A stretch of DNA of 64,000 bases, taken from Babylonia areolata (Eukaryota; Mollusca; Gastropoda; Neogastropoda; Buccinidae). The DNA is taken from assembly GCF_041734735.1 (NCBI RefSeq), contig NC_134882.1, positions 25,776,699 through 25,840,698 on the forward strand, in the 5' to 3' direction. A model generated the notes under the pieces. The model did no database searches and was not told the DNA's origin. It worked only from the letters and a program-made list of their open reading frames with translations. A program made the position numbers and the translations under genes. Of the stretch, positions 11,936 to 24,240 are shown piece after piece (the stretch's first letter is position 1; each line of letters begins with the position of its first letter).

Positions 11936-12199
11936 ACTGTCATGTCATTTTGTCATGTTCATTTGTTTGAAGCAAGACATTTATGTATGGACAGAACTGT
12001 GTAGTTCCCTGCTTGATGATATCTTGTGTGTCCTTCCTCTTTCTGTCCATTGCTTCCTGGTGATTTGGCCCACATCTCACTAACACTGCCGTTCATTCAA
12101 ATTGTACCAACGCTATTCTTTTTCTGTGTTCATAAGGGGTTCACAAAGGAGATCAGACACAATCAGCTCTGCATATCTGCTGATCTGGTACATCAGAAA

Positions 12200-12275
12200 G
12201 ATCTCCAGCCTTTATACACCAGGACCCTCAGACTGAAAGTCAATGCTTTAACCACTCATGCGCCCACTAATAATA
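12200..12275 (-). mobile_element. SINE family 1 head fragment
   Basis: The minus strand reads GAGTGGTTAAAGCATTGACT, then TTTCAGTCTGAGGGTCCTGG: the tRNA-like head of family 1, broken off before box B is complete. An (AAT)n run adjoins it at 12269-12300. Confidence 0.6.
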
Positions 12276-12279
12276 ATAA

Positions 12280-13790
12280 TGAAAATAATAATAATAATCA
12301 TAATGCACACTGATGCCCACACTTCCCAGGCTGGAAGCTTGTGGGGTTTACAATAAAATAAGTACATACAGATCTACATATATTATGCAATACATGTATT
12401 CAAGTACAAAATTCCATACATACAAACAAGCACACTCAAACACAGACACAAACCAACATTAACATTCATACACACACACACACCCACAGCACAGCACAGC
12501 ACAATTGTCCCATGAGTAGGAGAGGAGGATTTTCATTCTTTTTATGCATACATTTTTGGATTTTTTTAGAATGTTCCAGGGACACACTCAATGAACATGC
12601 AGAACATCTACCCAAAGCATCAGGGATACAAACTGCATTATCTGAAGCCCTGACATTCTTCCATCTCTGTCAGAGACTCAGACTTTGATAAACAACCTTG
12701 AAATAATTATTTTAAGCTGCTTGAGTCATTCCTACCTTTCGAAAAGCAGAAACAATCTCGACCATGACCCCTACTACTTGATACTTGCCAGCTTGGTTGC
12801 CAATACATCAATAATCTAATGACCCATTTTGATTAAAAACTTTTACCTGCCAAACAATTCAATTTCTCAAGCACAAAATGCGCACACAGCCAGACAGTTG
12901 TGAGTTCCCCACTTTAGTGAAGAACACATACCATGACACTGTTATGTGGCACAACACATTAGGCTACACTGTCTAGTCTCCCTCACGTTCCTCCACCACT
13001 CTTGTCCCTGACTCTGCATTGATTAACTTCATCTCTATTATTGTTTCCAACACCAAGTACAATTTCCACACAATAATTTCACTGTTTTGCTTGTAATATG
13101 TATGTATCACAGACTTCATCACACCTCATTTCTATATTGAGATAATAAAGTTATTCTGAAACTGATCCACAGCATTCTGGCAGATACATAACTGTTTCTG
13201 GGCTGGGTGGGGGTTAGGGAGCAGGATGGGGGAGAGTGGTTGGAGACAGGTCATGGGATAGAGGAGGGGGTGTTTCCAAGCTGTCATCCTGTGCATCCAA
13301 CAATACCCACCCACATCTCCTCTCTTCCCCTATCTCCACCTGCTACAGCCTGAACATCTGTGTTACTGTCCCCACCCCTCCTTCTCCATACCCCCATTGT
13401 TGTGGGTAATTTGGTTACATCAGCACAAATAACATTTTTCTGCACAACAACAACAATAAACATATTCTGATATTGTCTCTTCACCACATAAATCAGAGTT
13501 TATTTGTTGCTTTTTCATTATTAAGATTTTGCTTTACCAATTCAATCCTAGGAAGTCTGACAGTCTTGGCAGATTTCCCTGTCATACTGGTGCAGAAAAA
13601 CAAAGAAATATATATATTCAAGCAAGGCTCAAGAGGGAACAGTTCTGGATGGCTAAACTGAGGACAGTCCACCCTTTTGGTCTCAACACTCGACAACTGG
13701 ATATCTGAATTTATTTCAACCTGAAAACTGTGTTTGACAATGATGATGGATCAGATCCAGAGACAGAATGGTGTGAATGCTAACTTGTGT
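12280..13790. other. No gene seen
   Basis: Unassigned sequence with a short CA/CAGCA tract (12470-12502) and ordinary AT-rich stretches. No exon or named repeat is supported. Confidence 0.4.
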
Positions 13791-13794
13791 GAAA

Positions 13795-13966
13795 ACAATA
13801 ACTACTACTACTACAATGACGACGACAATGACTACGACTACTACTACCACCACCACAACTACAACCACTTCCATGACTATTACAGCAACAACAACCACTA
13901 CTACGATGACGACAATGACGACGACAACGACGATGATGACGACAACGATGACAGCTACAAATTGTG
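13795..13966. repeat. Imperfect trinucleotide array (ACT/ACC/ACG/GAT)n
   Basis: About 170 bases of triplet-periodic sequence that shifts from ACT to ACC to GACGAC and GATGAC units. Threonine-, aspartate- or valine-rich frames here are translations of the array, not genes. Confidence 0.9.
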
Positions 13967-14029
13967 GGTGTGGAGGTGACGCTGGTGCTGATTATGGTGA
14001 TAGATTTATTTAGATGTCTTACTATTCTA

Positions 14030-14431
14030 GTTCATTCAGTTGTTTATTTTCTTTTCTTTTATCTTATTTATTTATTTTTACATTTTTTCATCAATTAATC
14101 ATAGATGTAAAATTCAACCATTTCCTTTCTTTCCCCTCATCAGTACTTTTCTTAGATGCCTCTCTTTTTGTAATACAGCCCGTTGTTTTCAACGATTTGA
14201 TTGTTTATAAATCCCCCCCCCCTTCCCCCCCCCCTTTTTAATTTTTAATTTATTTATCTATTTGTTTATTCATTTATTCATTTTTTATTTCTTATTTCAT
14301 TTATTTATTCTTTTTTTCTTGTTTTTTTTATTATTTATTTATTTTTAAAAATTCTATTATTATTATCATTATTCTTCATCTTCTTTTGAATATTTGACAG
14401 ATTGATGTGCTTGTTTTCTTTTCTTTTTTCT

Positions 14432-14497
<66 letters not shown>

Positions 14498-14560
14498 AAT
14501 AATAATATTTAAAATACATAGTTTTTTTTCTATGGTGTGATATCCAGCACCAATGCTGCT
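14030..14560. repeat. T-rich low-complexity stretch, two C runs and a (TA)n tract
   Basis: TTTA/TTTATTT-rich sequence, C runs at about 14211-14236, and a TA tract of about 54 bases at 14438-14491. Confidence 0.85.
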
Positions 14561-14739
14561 CAAAGCACTTTACATCATCCAGTTGACTATCAACATGCCT
14601 TAAAAAACACATCAACTGCCATCTGACAATGGAAAACATCCAGTGTGTTCATATGAATAAAAAGCACACTTAACAGATGAATCAGATTATGAAAGCTATG
14701 AAGTAAATAAGGCTTAGATTAAAACAAAATGCATTTCAT

Positions 14740-14741
<2 letters not shown>

Positions 14742-14778
<37 letters not shown>

Positions 14779-14823
14779 ACACTCACAAGCACACACACAC
14801 ATACACACGCGCGTGCGCACACT

Positions 14824-14854
<31 letters not shown>

Positions 14855-15123
14855 GTCCTTCCCTTACAGACACACACACACTCACACACAGACACACACA
14901 CGCTGAGATTAAATATCAACTGCACTAAAAACAAAATTGCATAAGCATTAAGATATTTCTTATTTTCTAACATAAAATTCTGTTCAGACATACTAACATG
15001 CCTACACACTTACACACACGTACCAGAGCACTGTACCCTCACAAACATGCACACACGCACACACACACACATGCATGCACACACACACACACACACGCGC
15101 GCGCACGCGCGTGCGCGCGCGCC
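14742..15123. repeat. Compound (CA)n and (CG)n tracts
   Basis: CA tracts with GCGC interruptions. The last one (about 15050-15122) passes into about 35 bases of alternating CG/CA, another Z-DNA-prone segment. Confidence 0.9.
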
Positions 15124-15249
15124 CATTAAAAAATAACCAGATAGAAAAAATGCATTACATCTAAGACCAAAACTACATGAAATACACAATGCATTAAAAC
15201 AGGACTACAAAAATACTAGTACAAAGATACTTGTTAACAGGCATACCTT

Positions 15250-16190
15250 GGTTTAACCATTCCGCCCAGAACAAAAATGCTTACGGAAAAGGTAAGTTTT
15301 CAGACCTGACTTAAAGGAATGTAGATCAGAGGCATTTCTAAGAGATGAAGGTAGAGAGTTCCACACTTGGAGAACCTGAGCTCTGAAAGACCTATTTCCA
15401 GCGCATCTGAGATTTTAGTCCTTGGAACTTTAAGCAGCTTTTCAGAACTGGATCTTAATGTTCTGTGCGGTTCATATGTTTCCAATACAGAGGAGAGACA
15501 CAATGGAAGAGACTTGTCAAAATGTTTGAAGGCGAGTGTTGCTAACTTATAGTGAATGCAGGACTCAATCGGAAGCCAGTGTAACCGATTCAGCAGAGGT
15601 GTAACATGATCAGATTTTTTTTTTTTTTGGCGAGAACCAGTCGTGCGGCACTGTTCTGAATTTTCTGTAATCTGTTGATGGAGGAAGATGGTAAACCTGC
15701 AAGAGTGGAATTGCTGTAATCCAGTCTGGACAGGACAAAAGAGGAAACCAACTGAGCCATATTTTTCTCTGTTATGTAGCGTCTGACTGAGGCTAGCTTT
15801 CGGAGATGAAAATTACATGAGCAACACAAGAATGAAATTTGGTCATTCATAGTCAAGGTTTGATCCAGATATACACCAAGGTATTTGGCTGATGTTTGAA
15901 ATGCTACTGAAGCAGTGCCAAACGTAACTTGGTCCTTTTCTGCTGCCTTTAGATGAGTTAGGTCTCCAACGGCTAAGAGTTCAGTTTTGTCTTCATTGAG
16001 TTTTAGCTTGTTTTTGTCCATCCATGTTTTTACATCAGCTTCACAAGCTTCCAATTCAGTAATGACTGTTCTAAAATCAGATGGTGGAGCGGCTTTTTGT
16101 TATTCTGTGTCATCTGCATATTTATGGTAGCCAAATGAGTGCCTTCTGAAGATGTCAGACAAAGGCTGAGTGTACAAAGTGAACAGCAAG
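15250..16190 (-). mobile_element. CR1/L2-like LINE, 3' part of the reverse transcriptase
   Basis: On the minus strand: KYADDTE near 16100-16120 (RT active-site box), an acidic start EACEADVKTWMDKNKLKLNE, KYLGVYLDQTLTMNDQI (about 15850-15900), SRLDYSNSTLAGLP (about 15690-15735), LQKIQNSAARLV (about 15640-15675), then LHWLPIESCIHYKLATLAF (about 15525-15585). The terminal part with PHRTLRSSSEKLLKVPRTK lies near 15410-15470. The Y-x-D-D box is intact but an in-frame stop follows it (GAA TAA at about 16098), and a T/A-run indel near 15610-15625 changes frame. The endonuclease is absent (5'-truncated). Confidence 0.8.
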
Positions 16191-16199
16191 TAGCCTACA

Positions 16200-16878
16200 T
16201 ACAACATCTCTCTTCTTTTTTCTTTTTTTCTGCATGCATCATTCTTATGTGATTTATTGCATCATTTGGCACTGTGTTCCCCATTACTGTAAAAAAATAA
16301 AAATAAAAAAATAAATAAAAAAGCAAACAAACTAAATGAATGAAAATATTTGCAACAGTTAAAAATTGTTAAAGAGTTGGTAGATGAGGTAATAAAACAT
16401 CATAAATTAAATGTTTTAACAAATTTTCAAAAATACTGAGGTTGACTTGCTGCATCTGAAAAACGGCCCACATTAAAAGATTCAAACTGATGTGGACTAA
16501 CAAAACCTGACTCGGTGAATGCATATATCTTGAAAATCAGAAGAAAACTGCATTGGCCTTTTCTTTTCCAATGATATTCATCAAGAAAGAACAATACTTC
16601 CCTTTTTTTTTTCTTTTTTAAAGTCATCATTTAGGCTAATCATGTCAGCAACTGGCTGCAACCGGTGGTGAAGCAGCAAGGACATCAAATGTCATGAACA
16701 CACCACCCTATGATACCCACACATCACAGGGAAGGGGTAAAACATGGCCAAATCACTGTAGTTTTTGCTTGGCGTATTCAGTATTCACTAAGCAGCTTGG
16801 GTCTATGTGTAGGTCAAGCATTGCATTCTGTATTTTGTTGTTGTTTTGAAGCTGATGTTGTGTAGTGTATATATCAAC
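16200..16878. other. No gene seen
   Basis: A- and T-rich sequence with A-rich runs at about 16290-16330. Nothing recognised. Confidence 0.4.
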
Positions 16879-17802
16879 TGTCACGCTCTATAGGAGATTG
16901 GACTAGAAACCCCTGCCCAACCCAGCACTAACACCCCTACACCAAAAACACAGACCATAACAGAATGAAGGTTTATATCTATTATATATACATTTATTCA
17001 ACACATGATTTATAAGACAGTATACAGATATAATCATGCAGATCAAACAAAACAAAGCACCACAGTGAAGTATAAATCAATCAATCAATCAGTGATGCAT
17101 GACATGACACAAAAGGTGCCTGTTAAATCAATCACAACTGATTACTTTCCTCCAAGCGGAGGCAGATGGAGTCCCAAATAAAATATATAAACCAATCTAT
17201 TTGAAGGAAAAGCTGCAAGAAACACAGACACAGACACTACGTTGATGATGATAGAAGTACTGAAGCACTACACAAGGACGACAATGACGATGAAGGTGAG
17301 TATGAGACGGAGACGACGAGACTGGAACAGAACTGGAGTATGATGACGATGAAGACGAGTAGGAGACGGAGACAATGATGTTGAAGAAGTGGTGATGACA
17401 ACAAAGAAGAAGAACAGTCAGTGATGACTATGAAGAACGGCACCTGATGACAACGAAGACAAACATAGAATCCCTTGTAGAGACTAGGCCAGGCCAGAGG
17501 TGGAAGGGAGTGGAAGGCGGAGACAACCAACCAACACCAAACCCACAAAGGTCAAAGGCAGGCAGTGGGAGCCAAGGGGAGACAATGGATGCCCAGTGGA
17601 AGGGTAGGGAAGTCAGTGGATGGACAGGGAAGTGGGAATACTGCAAACACTTCCAGATGAGGTACAACTACCAGAAGGCTGGAAGAACACAGAACACTGA
17701 ACACCAGAAGCCACTCGGAGGAAAAAGATCCCCACTACTGAGAGCAGAACCCAGGCAAAAAGCCCTGAAGAGACACAACAGGCATGACTGCTTCATGTGA
17801 CA
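16879..17802. other. Unclassified 0.9-kb repeat-like unit with TGTCAC/GTGACA ends
   Basis: The unit starts TGTCACGCTCTATAGG (16879) and ends CTTCATGTGACA (17802). With one flanking base pair on each side the inverted ends are ACTGTCAC and GTGACAGT. The inner part holds a GA-rich imperfect tandem region (about 17236-17470) with repeated gagacggagac motifs. TG...CA ends would also fit a long terminal repeat, but I see no target duplication, promoter or coding remains, so the class is left open. Confidence 0.25.
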
Positions 17803-19500
17803 GTCGCGGGCGAAAAGCCCAGAATCCTGCCGCTGACTAGCAAAGAAAGGTTGATCTCAGTTCAGTGGCAACCTGAACGGAGATCGACCTGAGACCCACA
17901 TGCAATCAGCACAGCCTATACTGCTCTCTAGCTGGATGGGTGGGTGAACAAGGAGGGGGTTCAGCATACACAACTCTATTTGTCATGAGATGTGACATCA
18001 ACCACAATTTAACACCTCAAAACTGAAACTGTTGTTATCGTCTTCTCACACTACCCTTCCTGTCCATTGGATATGAATAATACCCCCAAATCACATTCAC
18101 AGGGATGGGGTAAAACATAACCACATCAATGTGGTTGTTGCTGTGTTGGTATTGCTGTTGTTGTTATTGTTGCTGTTGCAACACAGCATTTACTGTAAAG
18201 CATTTCTAGTGCTGGGTCTACAAGCTGACTACAACATGAAAAGACAATTAGCCCATCGCATTTACCCCTATGAGCTGGGTGTGGTTAAAAGTTTAGTTGG
18301 TGAGCTTGTGAATGGAAGGACAGACTTACATAATTATACATACTTGTTTTTCAGTGGGTGGTAGAATGATGGGAAGATGGTTGGATAGGCGGTTTGGAGG
18401 ATGGATGGGCAGACTGATGGAGAGACTGATGGACAGACTGACAGGCAAATGGACAAACTGACCATTGGCTATCAGTAGGTGGTTCACATTGGTGGTGGGT
18501 AGATGAAAGGGCTGGTGGATGGATTGCAGTAATTTCAGGGGGAAAAAATCATTTGCAAACCAAGAGTGGTTGTGTTTAACCTCTTGACTTGAAGTATGCA
18601 GTAAAAAAAAAAAAATTAAAAAAAAAAAAAAAAGTCAGCAGCTGGTGACTGACAGACTGCAGTCACCACCTGCTGTGTGTGTTCGATCACCAACCTGTCT
18701 ACATTTATTGGCCTCACTGGCTGTATATATCACCAGCATGAAACATTATGGGCTATGGAGTACTGTTTCATCTGTAGTTAATGTAAACATCTGCTGTTGT
18801 CTTCGAAAAGACAGCATGGTCTACATCTAATGAGTGATCAATATGTATACCTTGCCATCTCTCTCTTTGTCTCTCTCTCTCTCACTCTAAATATTTATCA
18901 CTGTCTCATCCTTCCTTCCCCCTTTTCTTCTTTTCCTTCTCTTATTTAAACATGTGTGCAGTCAAGTGTACTTAAAGCTTATTCTTACAGTTCTGTGGAA
19001 ACTATTTCTTTGCAGTCTATATTTTTTATCCTGAATATATAAAGCCGTATTTTACAATTGTTTTCATTTTGTTTTCCAATCTTTCCACAAATGTATGTAA
19101 TGGGTTTTTTTTCTTTCATGCATTTGCTGGGTTAATTTTCCTTCCCATTTGTGAAGACAGGATTGGAACAAGCCACTATGATCTTACTCCTTTTCTCTCA
19201 ATGAAAATAGTCTTAATTTCTCAGAAAAACAGCAACTGAATGCTCTGCAGATATGCTTGTGTGTATGCATGTGCTCTTTTTTCATGTATGCATACATGTA
19301 CAATTTTTACTTGTTATGCTAGTATGGAACTTGGGCCAATGACATTAACTTATAAATGTATTGAAACTTCTCTCTCTCTAACCCCCCATCCCCCACACAA
19401 TCTAACATTATACAAACTTAACCCAGTCATTTTTGCTTGGCACAACCATGATTCAGCCAAAATACATGGGTCACACCACAGCAGACAATTATGTGAAATC
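17803..19500. other. No gene seen; one hairpin and short simple repeats
   Basis: A 17-base imperfect hairpin (about 17851-17867 with 17875-17891), GTT-rich and GATG/GACTGATG-rich stretches (about 18120-18180, 18360-18460) and two A runs (about 18602-18634). No exon is supported. Confidence 0.4.
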
Positions 19501-19522
19501 ACACACACACACACGCACACAC

Positions 19523-19594
<72 letters not shown>
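19500..19594. repeat. (CA)n-(GA)n microsatellite
   Basis: About 57 bases of CA repeat directly followed by about 37 bases of GA repeat. Confidence 0.95.
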
Positions 19595-19599
<5 letters not shown>

Positions 19600-19609
19600 T
19601 TTTTCATTA

Positions 19610-19800
19610 TTATTACTATAACTGATACTATAGCACCTACACCTAGACTTAGCACCTGGTCCAGATTCTAACTTAAGTGCTTTACAGTCTGCCAACTGCC
19701 TAGCTGAGTAGAGCCAACTGACAGCTGCCTATATATGCTCATCATTGTTTCCTGTATCATTCAGTCAGGCTTTCAATCATGCACTCACATGTATATTACA
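19610..19800 (-). mobile_element. SINE family 1 tail-side fragment
   Basis: The order TAAGTGCTTTACA, GTAGAGCCAACTGACAGCTG, GCTCATCATTGTTTCCTGT and CATTCAGTCAGGCTTTCAAT matches the tail-side body of the copies at 5.5 and 28.2 kb. Confidence 0.6.
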
Positions 19801-19950
19801 GTGGAGTATAATGGAGTATGACTGCCTACAGGGGTGAGTGAAAATGCTCATGCACATAAAGGCCCACTCATATAATCTATATATAACATGATTATGAGTG
19901 AATGTAGGAGTTGCAGCCCACAGACACGAAAGGAGAAAAAGAAGCAGTGC
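19801..19950 (+). mobile_element. SINE family 1, alternative-tail fragment in opposite orientation
   Basis: ggagtatgactgcctaca, aaggcccactcatataat and gtaggagttgcagcccac match, in + orientation, the tail seen at 37.2-37.3 kb. It sits head-on against the preceding minus-strand fragment. Confidence 0.55.
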
Positions 19951-20220
19951 TTTGTTAGCACAGGACACCACATGGCCCAGAACCATGGGGTCTGGGAGGA
20001 GGAGGGGGAAGAGGCATTAATCTATTGCCTTAGACCCCAAGGAAAGACAGTGAGAGCTATAAATGGCAATTGTACCTGCATGCGGTTGGCTTCCTAGATA
20101 GTCCTCTTGTTGACTAACCATTAGTGATTAAACACTGCCAGGACTAATGTATAAAATCAATACCTGGTACATCATCTCCTCCTCCCCCTTCTCTTCTCTT
20201 CCCCTGATCATGGTGCTATT

Positions 20221-20221
<1 letters not shown>

Positions 20222-20294
<73 letters not shown>

Positions 20295-20355
20295 CATATG
20301 TAGATCTAGAGAAGAGCTAGTGATAGATATAGGAGGGAGGGAGAGACAGGGAGGG

Positions 20356-20426
<71 letters not shown>
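20222..20426. repeat. (CA)n, (GA)n and (TA)n microsatellites
   Basis: CA at about 20223-20251, GA at about 20255-20290, TA at about 20358-20425. Confidence 0.95.
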
Positions 20427-20429
<3 letters not shown>

Positions 20430-21250
20430 GGTTTTTTTGCTTGTTTTTGGTGTGTTTTTTTGTTTTTACAAATACACTTGTGTGCTCAGATCATGTGATC
20501 AACCCAAGCCTGCGCCATTCTGTGGAAAAGCCAAACACCAGTCATGGTTATGCAGATATGGCCAGGCTCAGTGAAAGGTTGAGAGCATCAGGGGGCAGGC
20601 AGACTGGCAGCCAGAGAGAGGATGATGGAAGGGTTGGGAAGGGGGAGAGATCAATAGTTGCTCCACCACCACAGAGACTGCCAGCTCAACCTGACTGGAC
20701 TCTTTCCTCTTCTCCCAACCCCTCCCCCACCTGCACTCCATCTCTCCCCTTCCTCCTAGCAGGCATGGTAGTGCAAGAGGCTCTGGGCCTGCTTTTGTTG
20801 TGTAATTCCTGGCTGTCTGCACATTGTGGTGTGTGAGCCCTGCCTGATGAACATGAATACATGCGATGGTCAGTCCCAGAGAAAGTGAACACCCACCCAC
20901 CTCTGACCCACCACTCCCTTCCCCAACACACACACACACACTCCTCCATCATCTCATCCCTTACCACAGCTGTATGTCAGACTGCAAGTACTGAAATACT
21001 CAATTAATGAATATAGAATTAATCAATCACCACATGTACACATGACACATATTTTAGAACCCTCCTCAATATATATGTATACCAGTGGTGTATGAATCAT
21101 TGAATGGTGTGTCAACAGTAACAGAATGACATGGTAGGCTCTGGTGGTTGTCACCTGCACCATCATGTCATGCAAAAATTACTCAGTCAATGGATAGATA
21201 CCCCATGCATCCACCCCATAATTATAATTTCTCTGTATAAACCCCAGCAA
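20430..21250. other. No gene seen
   Basis: Unassigned sequence, locally richer in C and G (20490-20900), without exon signals or known repeats. Confidence 0.4.
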
Positions 21251-21267
21251 GGAATAGAATATGCCGA

Positions 21268-21309
<42 letters not shown>

Positions 21310-21365
21310 CTGTGACTGTGAGTGTGTGTGTGACTGTGAGTGTGTGTGTGTGGTGTGCTAACATT

Positions 21366-21431
<66 letters not shown>

Positions 21432-21486
21432 CTGTGACTGTGAGTGTGTGTGTGACTGTGAGTGTGTGTGTGTGGTGTGCTAACAT
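21268..21486. repeat. (TG)n microsatellite containing a duplicated composite block
   Basis: A block made of a TG run, gactgtgactgtgagtgtg and a ggtgtgctaacat end occurs twice (about 21268-21366 and 21367-21486). Confidence 0.9.
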
Positions 21487-21489
21487 AAA

Positions 21490-22478
21490 CAGTGTTAGTG
21501 GCATGTAATTTTAATGGTCATGGTCTTAGTCACTGGCACAATCAATGAATCATGGTGACACTAGTGTTGGTCAGGAGGCATGCAGTGACTGCCTGTGCCA
21601 ACAAGAACATTACATCACAGTGCTCTGGTCTCAATAAAATAACAGAAATCATCATCACCATCCTCCTCCTCCTCCTAATCATCATCATCATCGTCATCAT
21701 AATAATAAAAATAGATTTATTTTGAATAAAAGAATATAATCATATCAATAGTAAAAAAAAAATTCACATAGCACACACTTCTGACCTGAAGTGAGCCTCA
21801 ACAGTGTGCCTGCATGAAAACATTCCATATCCACCAATGAAACCTTTGATGGTTGGTGGTAGCACCAGCTGTTGCAAACTGCCATATGTTCCCCAAAGCC
21901 TGACTGTTATTTATGTGATCTCAAACACATGATCCTGCAGCCATCAGCTTTGTACTGCTGGTGTGCAAACATGTCCACTAACATGTCCTGTGGGTGTTTG
22001 ACTAACTGATTAGAAATACATCAGCAACGCAATTATCTGATTCAGCTGTTAACCAAAATTGTCCTGTAATGTGGTGGTCCTGTTTTATCTACTGATGAAC
22101 AATACACCCACCAAATCAGTAAATGCAGTGTGTGCTAGCACTACTTCCAATGATGAGTGTCAGGCAAAAACACAGAATTACTACTAGCTCCATGAAGACC
22201 CTATTCAGTGAAGTATCTCTGGTCAGTGAATACTATTTTTCAGTTCCCCAAGAAAGGAAATTTACAACTTCATTTGAATTTTACTTGTACTGAACATGAC
22301 ACAGTTGAATTAGTCTTCTTTATATCTTCCTAACTTACCTTTCCGCATTATTTTTATTTTCTTTTACTAGTTTTAATGATAGGTTTTCAGCCTTTAAAAA
22401 AAGAAGTTATCTATAGGTCAGGGAGATTAGTTCCTTTGGGGTCAAAAGAAACTATTTGAACAAAGTTCCATCAGTAAG

Positions 22479-22526
<48 letters not shown>

Positions 22527-23049
22527 CCAATACTATGCAAACTTTCATTTGTGTATATATATTATCATTAATTACTATATTTAAGTAATATAAAAAAAAT
22601 TCCCCTCAGGTCAGAATGAGCAGTATTTACAAGGCCTGGTTGTTCACTCTGCCAGTCACACAAGAGTGCAGGGGAAGAAATGTGGATATATAGCCCAGAT
22701 TTATAAATATTCATCTCAAACACCTGAGCTATGAATTTGGCCAGAAGTCTTATAACATTTTCATTAGCATTTGAATGAATGTTTGAAAAAAAAAAAAAAA
22801 AAAAAAAAAAAGCTGCTCTCATCAGGTGAGCGGAAGAATGATTTTACTTTTTAGTAAGAGACAGTCATCACACCGTATTACATGTGTACTACAGTGGAAT
22901 AATAATAATGATGGATACTTATATAGCACACTATCCAGAAATCTGCTCTAAGTGCTTTTCAAAACACTTTTCTTTTTTTTTACACATTACATCAATGTTA
23001 CATAAATACACCAAAATGTGACGAACAAACTACACACACAAACAACCAA

Positions 23050-23084
<35 letters not shown>

Positions 23085-23286
23085 ACATTTTAAGATATAA
23101 AAATGTACATAACACTTTAACAGCTACCCTCCACACACAAACACACACATGAACAGTAACAGATGCACAATGAGGTGGAATGTTGCATTTTGCCCACCTC
23201 AGGTTGATAAATAAAGTTTATATCAATAAAATTGGAGATAAACAGTCCCTTTCGTATTATCATATTTTTAATATAAAGATTTGATG
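21490..23286. other. No gene seen; CA tracts, A run and a SINE-tail-like fragment
   Basis: CA tracts at about 22481-22525 and 23051-23080, an A run at about 22785-22811, and a fragment at 22900-22960 (aataataatgatggatactt, atatagcac, ctctaagtgctttt) resembling the ATT end of SINE family 1. Nothing coding is supported. Confidence 0.45.
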
Positions 23287-23287
23287 C

Positions 23288-24072
23288 TGTTGTCAGGCGG
23301 AAGCAGATATGAATTCATATAAAGTTTACAGTGAGTTGATGTACAAGAGTTTTGCAGTTTTTTATGTTGGAAAAAAAGAAGAAAATACTGTGTGATGTGA
23401 GTGGTCGCATGATATGCAATCATACACACTGCGGGAGGATAAAAGTAGCCATCCAGATGTGTGAGGGGACTTCTGGTTAAGACTCCCAGAGCGAGAGGCT
23501 TGTGGGACAGTCTGGTGAGAGCGAAGATGGAGAGAGGTTGTGGCATGAGGTGACAGGAGGAATGAGAGAGACTGAAGTGAAAAGAAGTTAAGAAGAGAAG
23601 AAGACAGAGGAGCAGAGACATATCCCCAAAGAACATCAAGGGCACTCTTCAGCCTATCGGCACCAGAAGACAAAAAATCCAGAAGACTGACCGGGCATGA
23701 GGTTCTGCACCTGTGAGAAAAGGACACTGCCAGACATCCAGATTCTTGAAGCCAGCTTCAGATGGCAAGAGTGACTGTTGGGTTAGAGCTGTAGTGTCAA
23801 TGTGTGAGCGAAAACTTGGATTGAGTGTCTCAGGATTGGGATAAGAGTATGGATTTACATTGTCAAGTTCTGAAGTTGTAATTTCATGTTGTGTAAAGGA
23901 TCTGGTTAGATGTGTGTGAATCAATAATCATTTTTATCAGTATATAAAGTGTATAAATGTATACTGTGTCCTCCGTTATGTAAAAGAAAAATAAATGCGC
24001 AGTGATTTTTGAGTGCATAGATGTGTGCTTGATTGAGAATTGAACCAAACCTGTGAACTAACCCTGACAACA
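23288..24072 (+). mobile_element. Probable solo LTR of an LTR retrotransposon (fossil)
   Basis: A 785-base unit begins TGTTGTCAGG and ends CCTGACAACA, giving the TG...CA ends and short inverted repeat of a long terminal repeat. Near its 3' side it has a TATA-like tatataaag (about 23942) and, about 45 bases later, an AATAAA-type signal (about 23989), in the order expected for the promoter and polyadenylation parts of an LTR. No internal domain is adjacent, so this looks like a solo LTR. I see no clear target duplication, which suggests it is not recent. The superfamily cannot be named from an LTR alone. Confidence 0.5.
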
Positions 24073-24147
24073 ATAATTTCACATTTGAAAAGCAAAATCA
24101 AATCCATAATTTTCCCCCAACCTGGAAACTGGAAATTATGTGTTTAA

Positions 24148-24148
24148 G

Positions 24149-24218
<70 letters not shown>

Positions 24219-24240
24219 CGCGAGCGCGCACGCACGTGTT
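24148..24240. repeat. (TG)n followed by alternating CG tract
   Basis: About 65 bases of TG repeat running into gtgcgtgcgcgagcgcgcac. Confidence 0.95.

Noticed and set aside
13716-14013. Val-, Asp- or Thr-rich small proteins
   Set aside because: Triplet-repeat translations.
23362-23727. Ser/Leu-rich 121-codon minus-strand frame
   Set aside because: Falls within the LTR-like unit, has no recognisable domain and overlaps another open frame.
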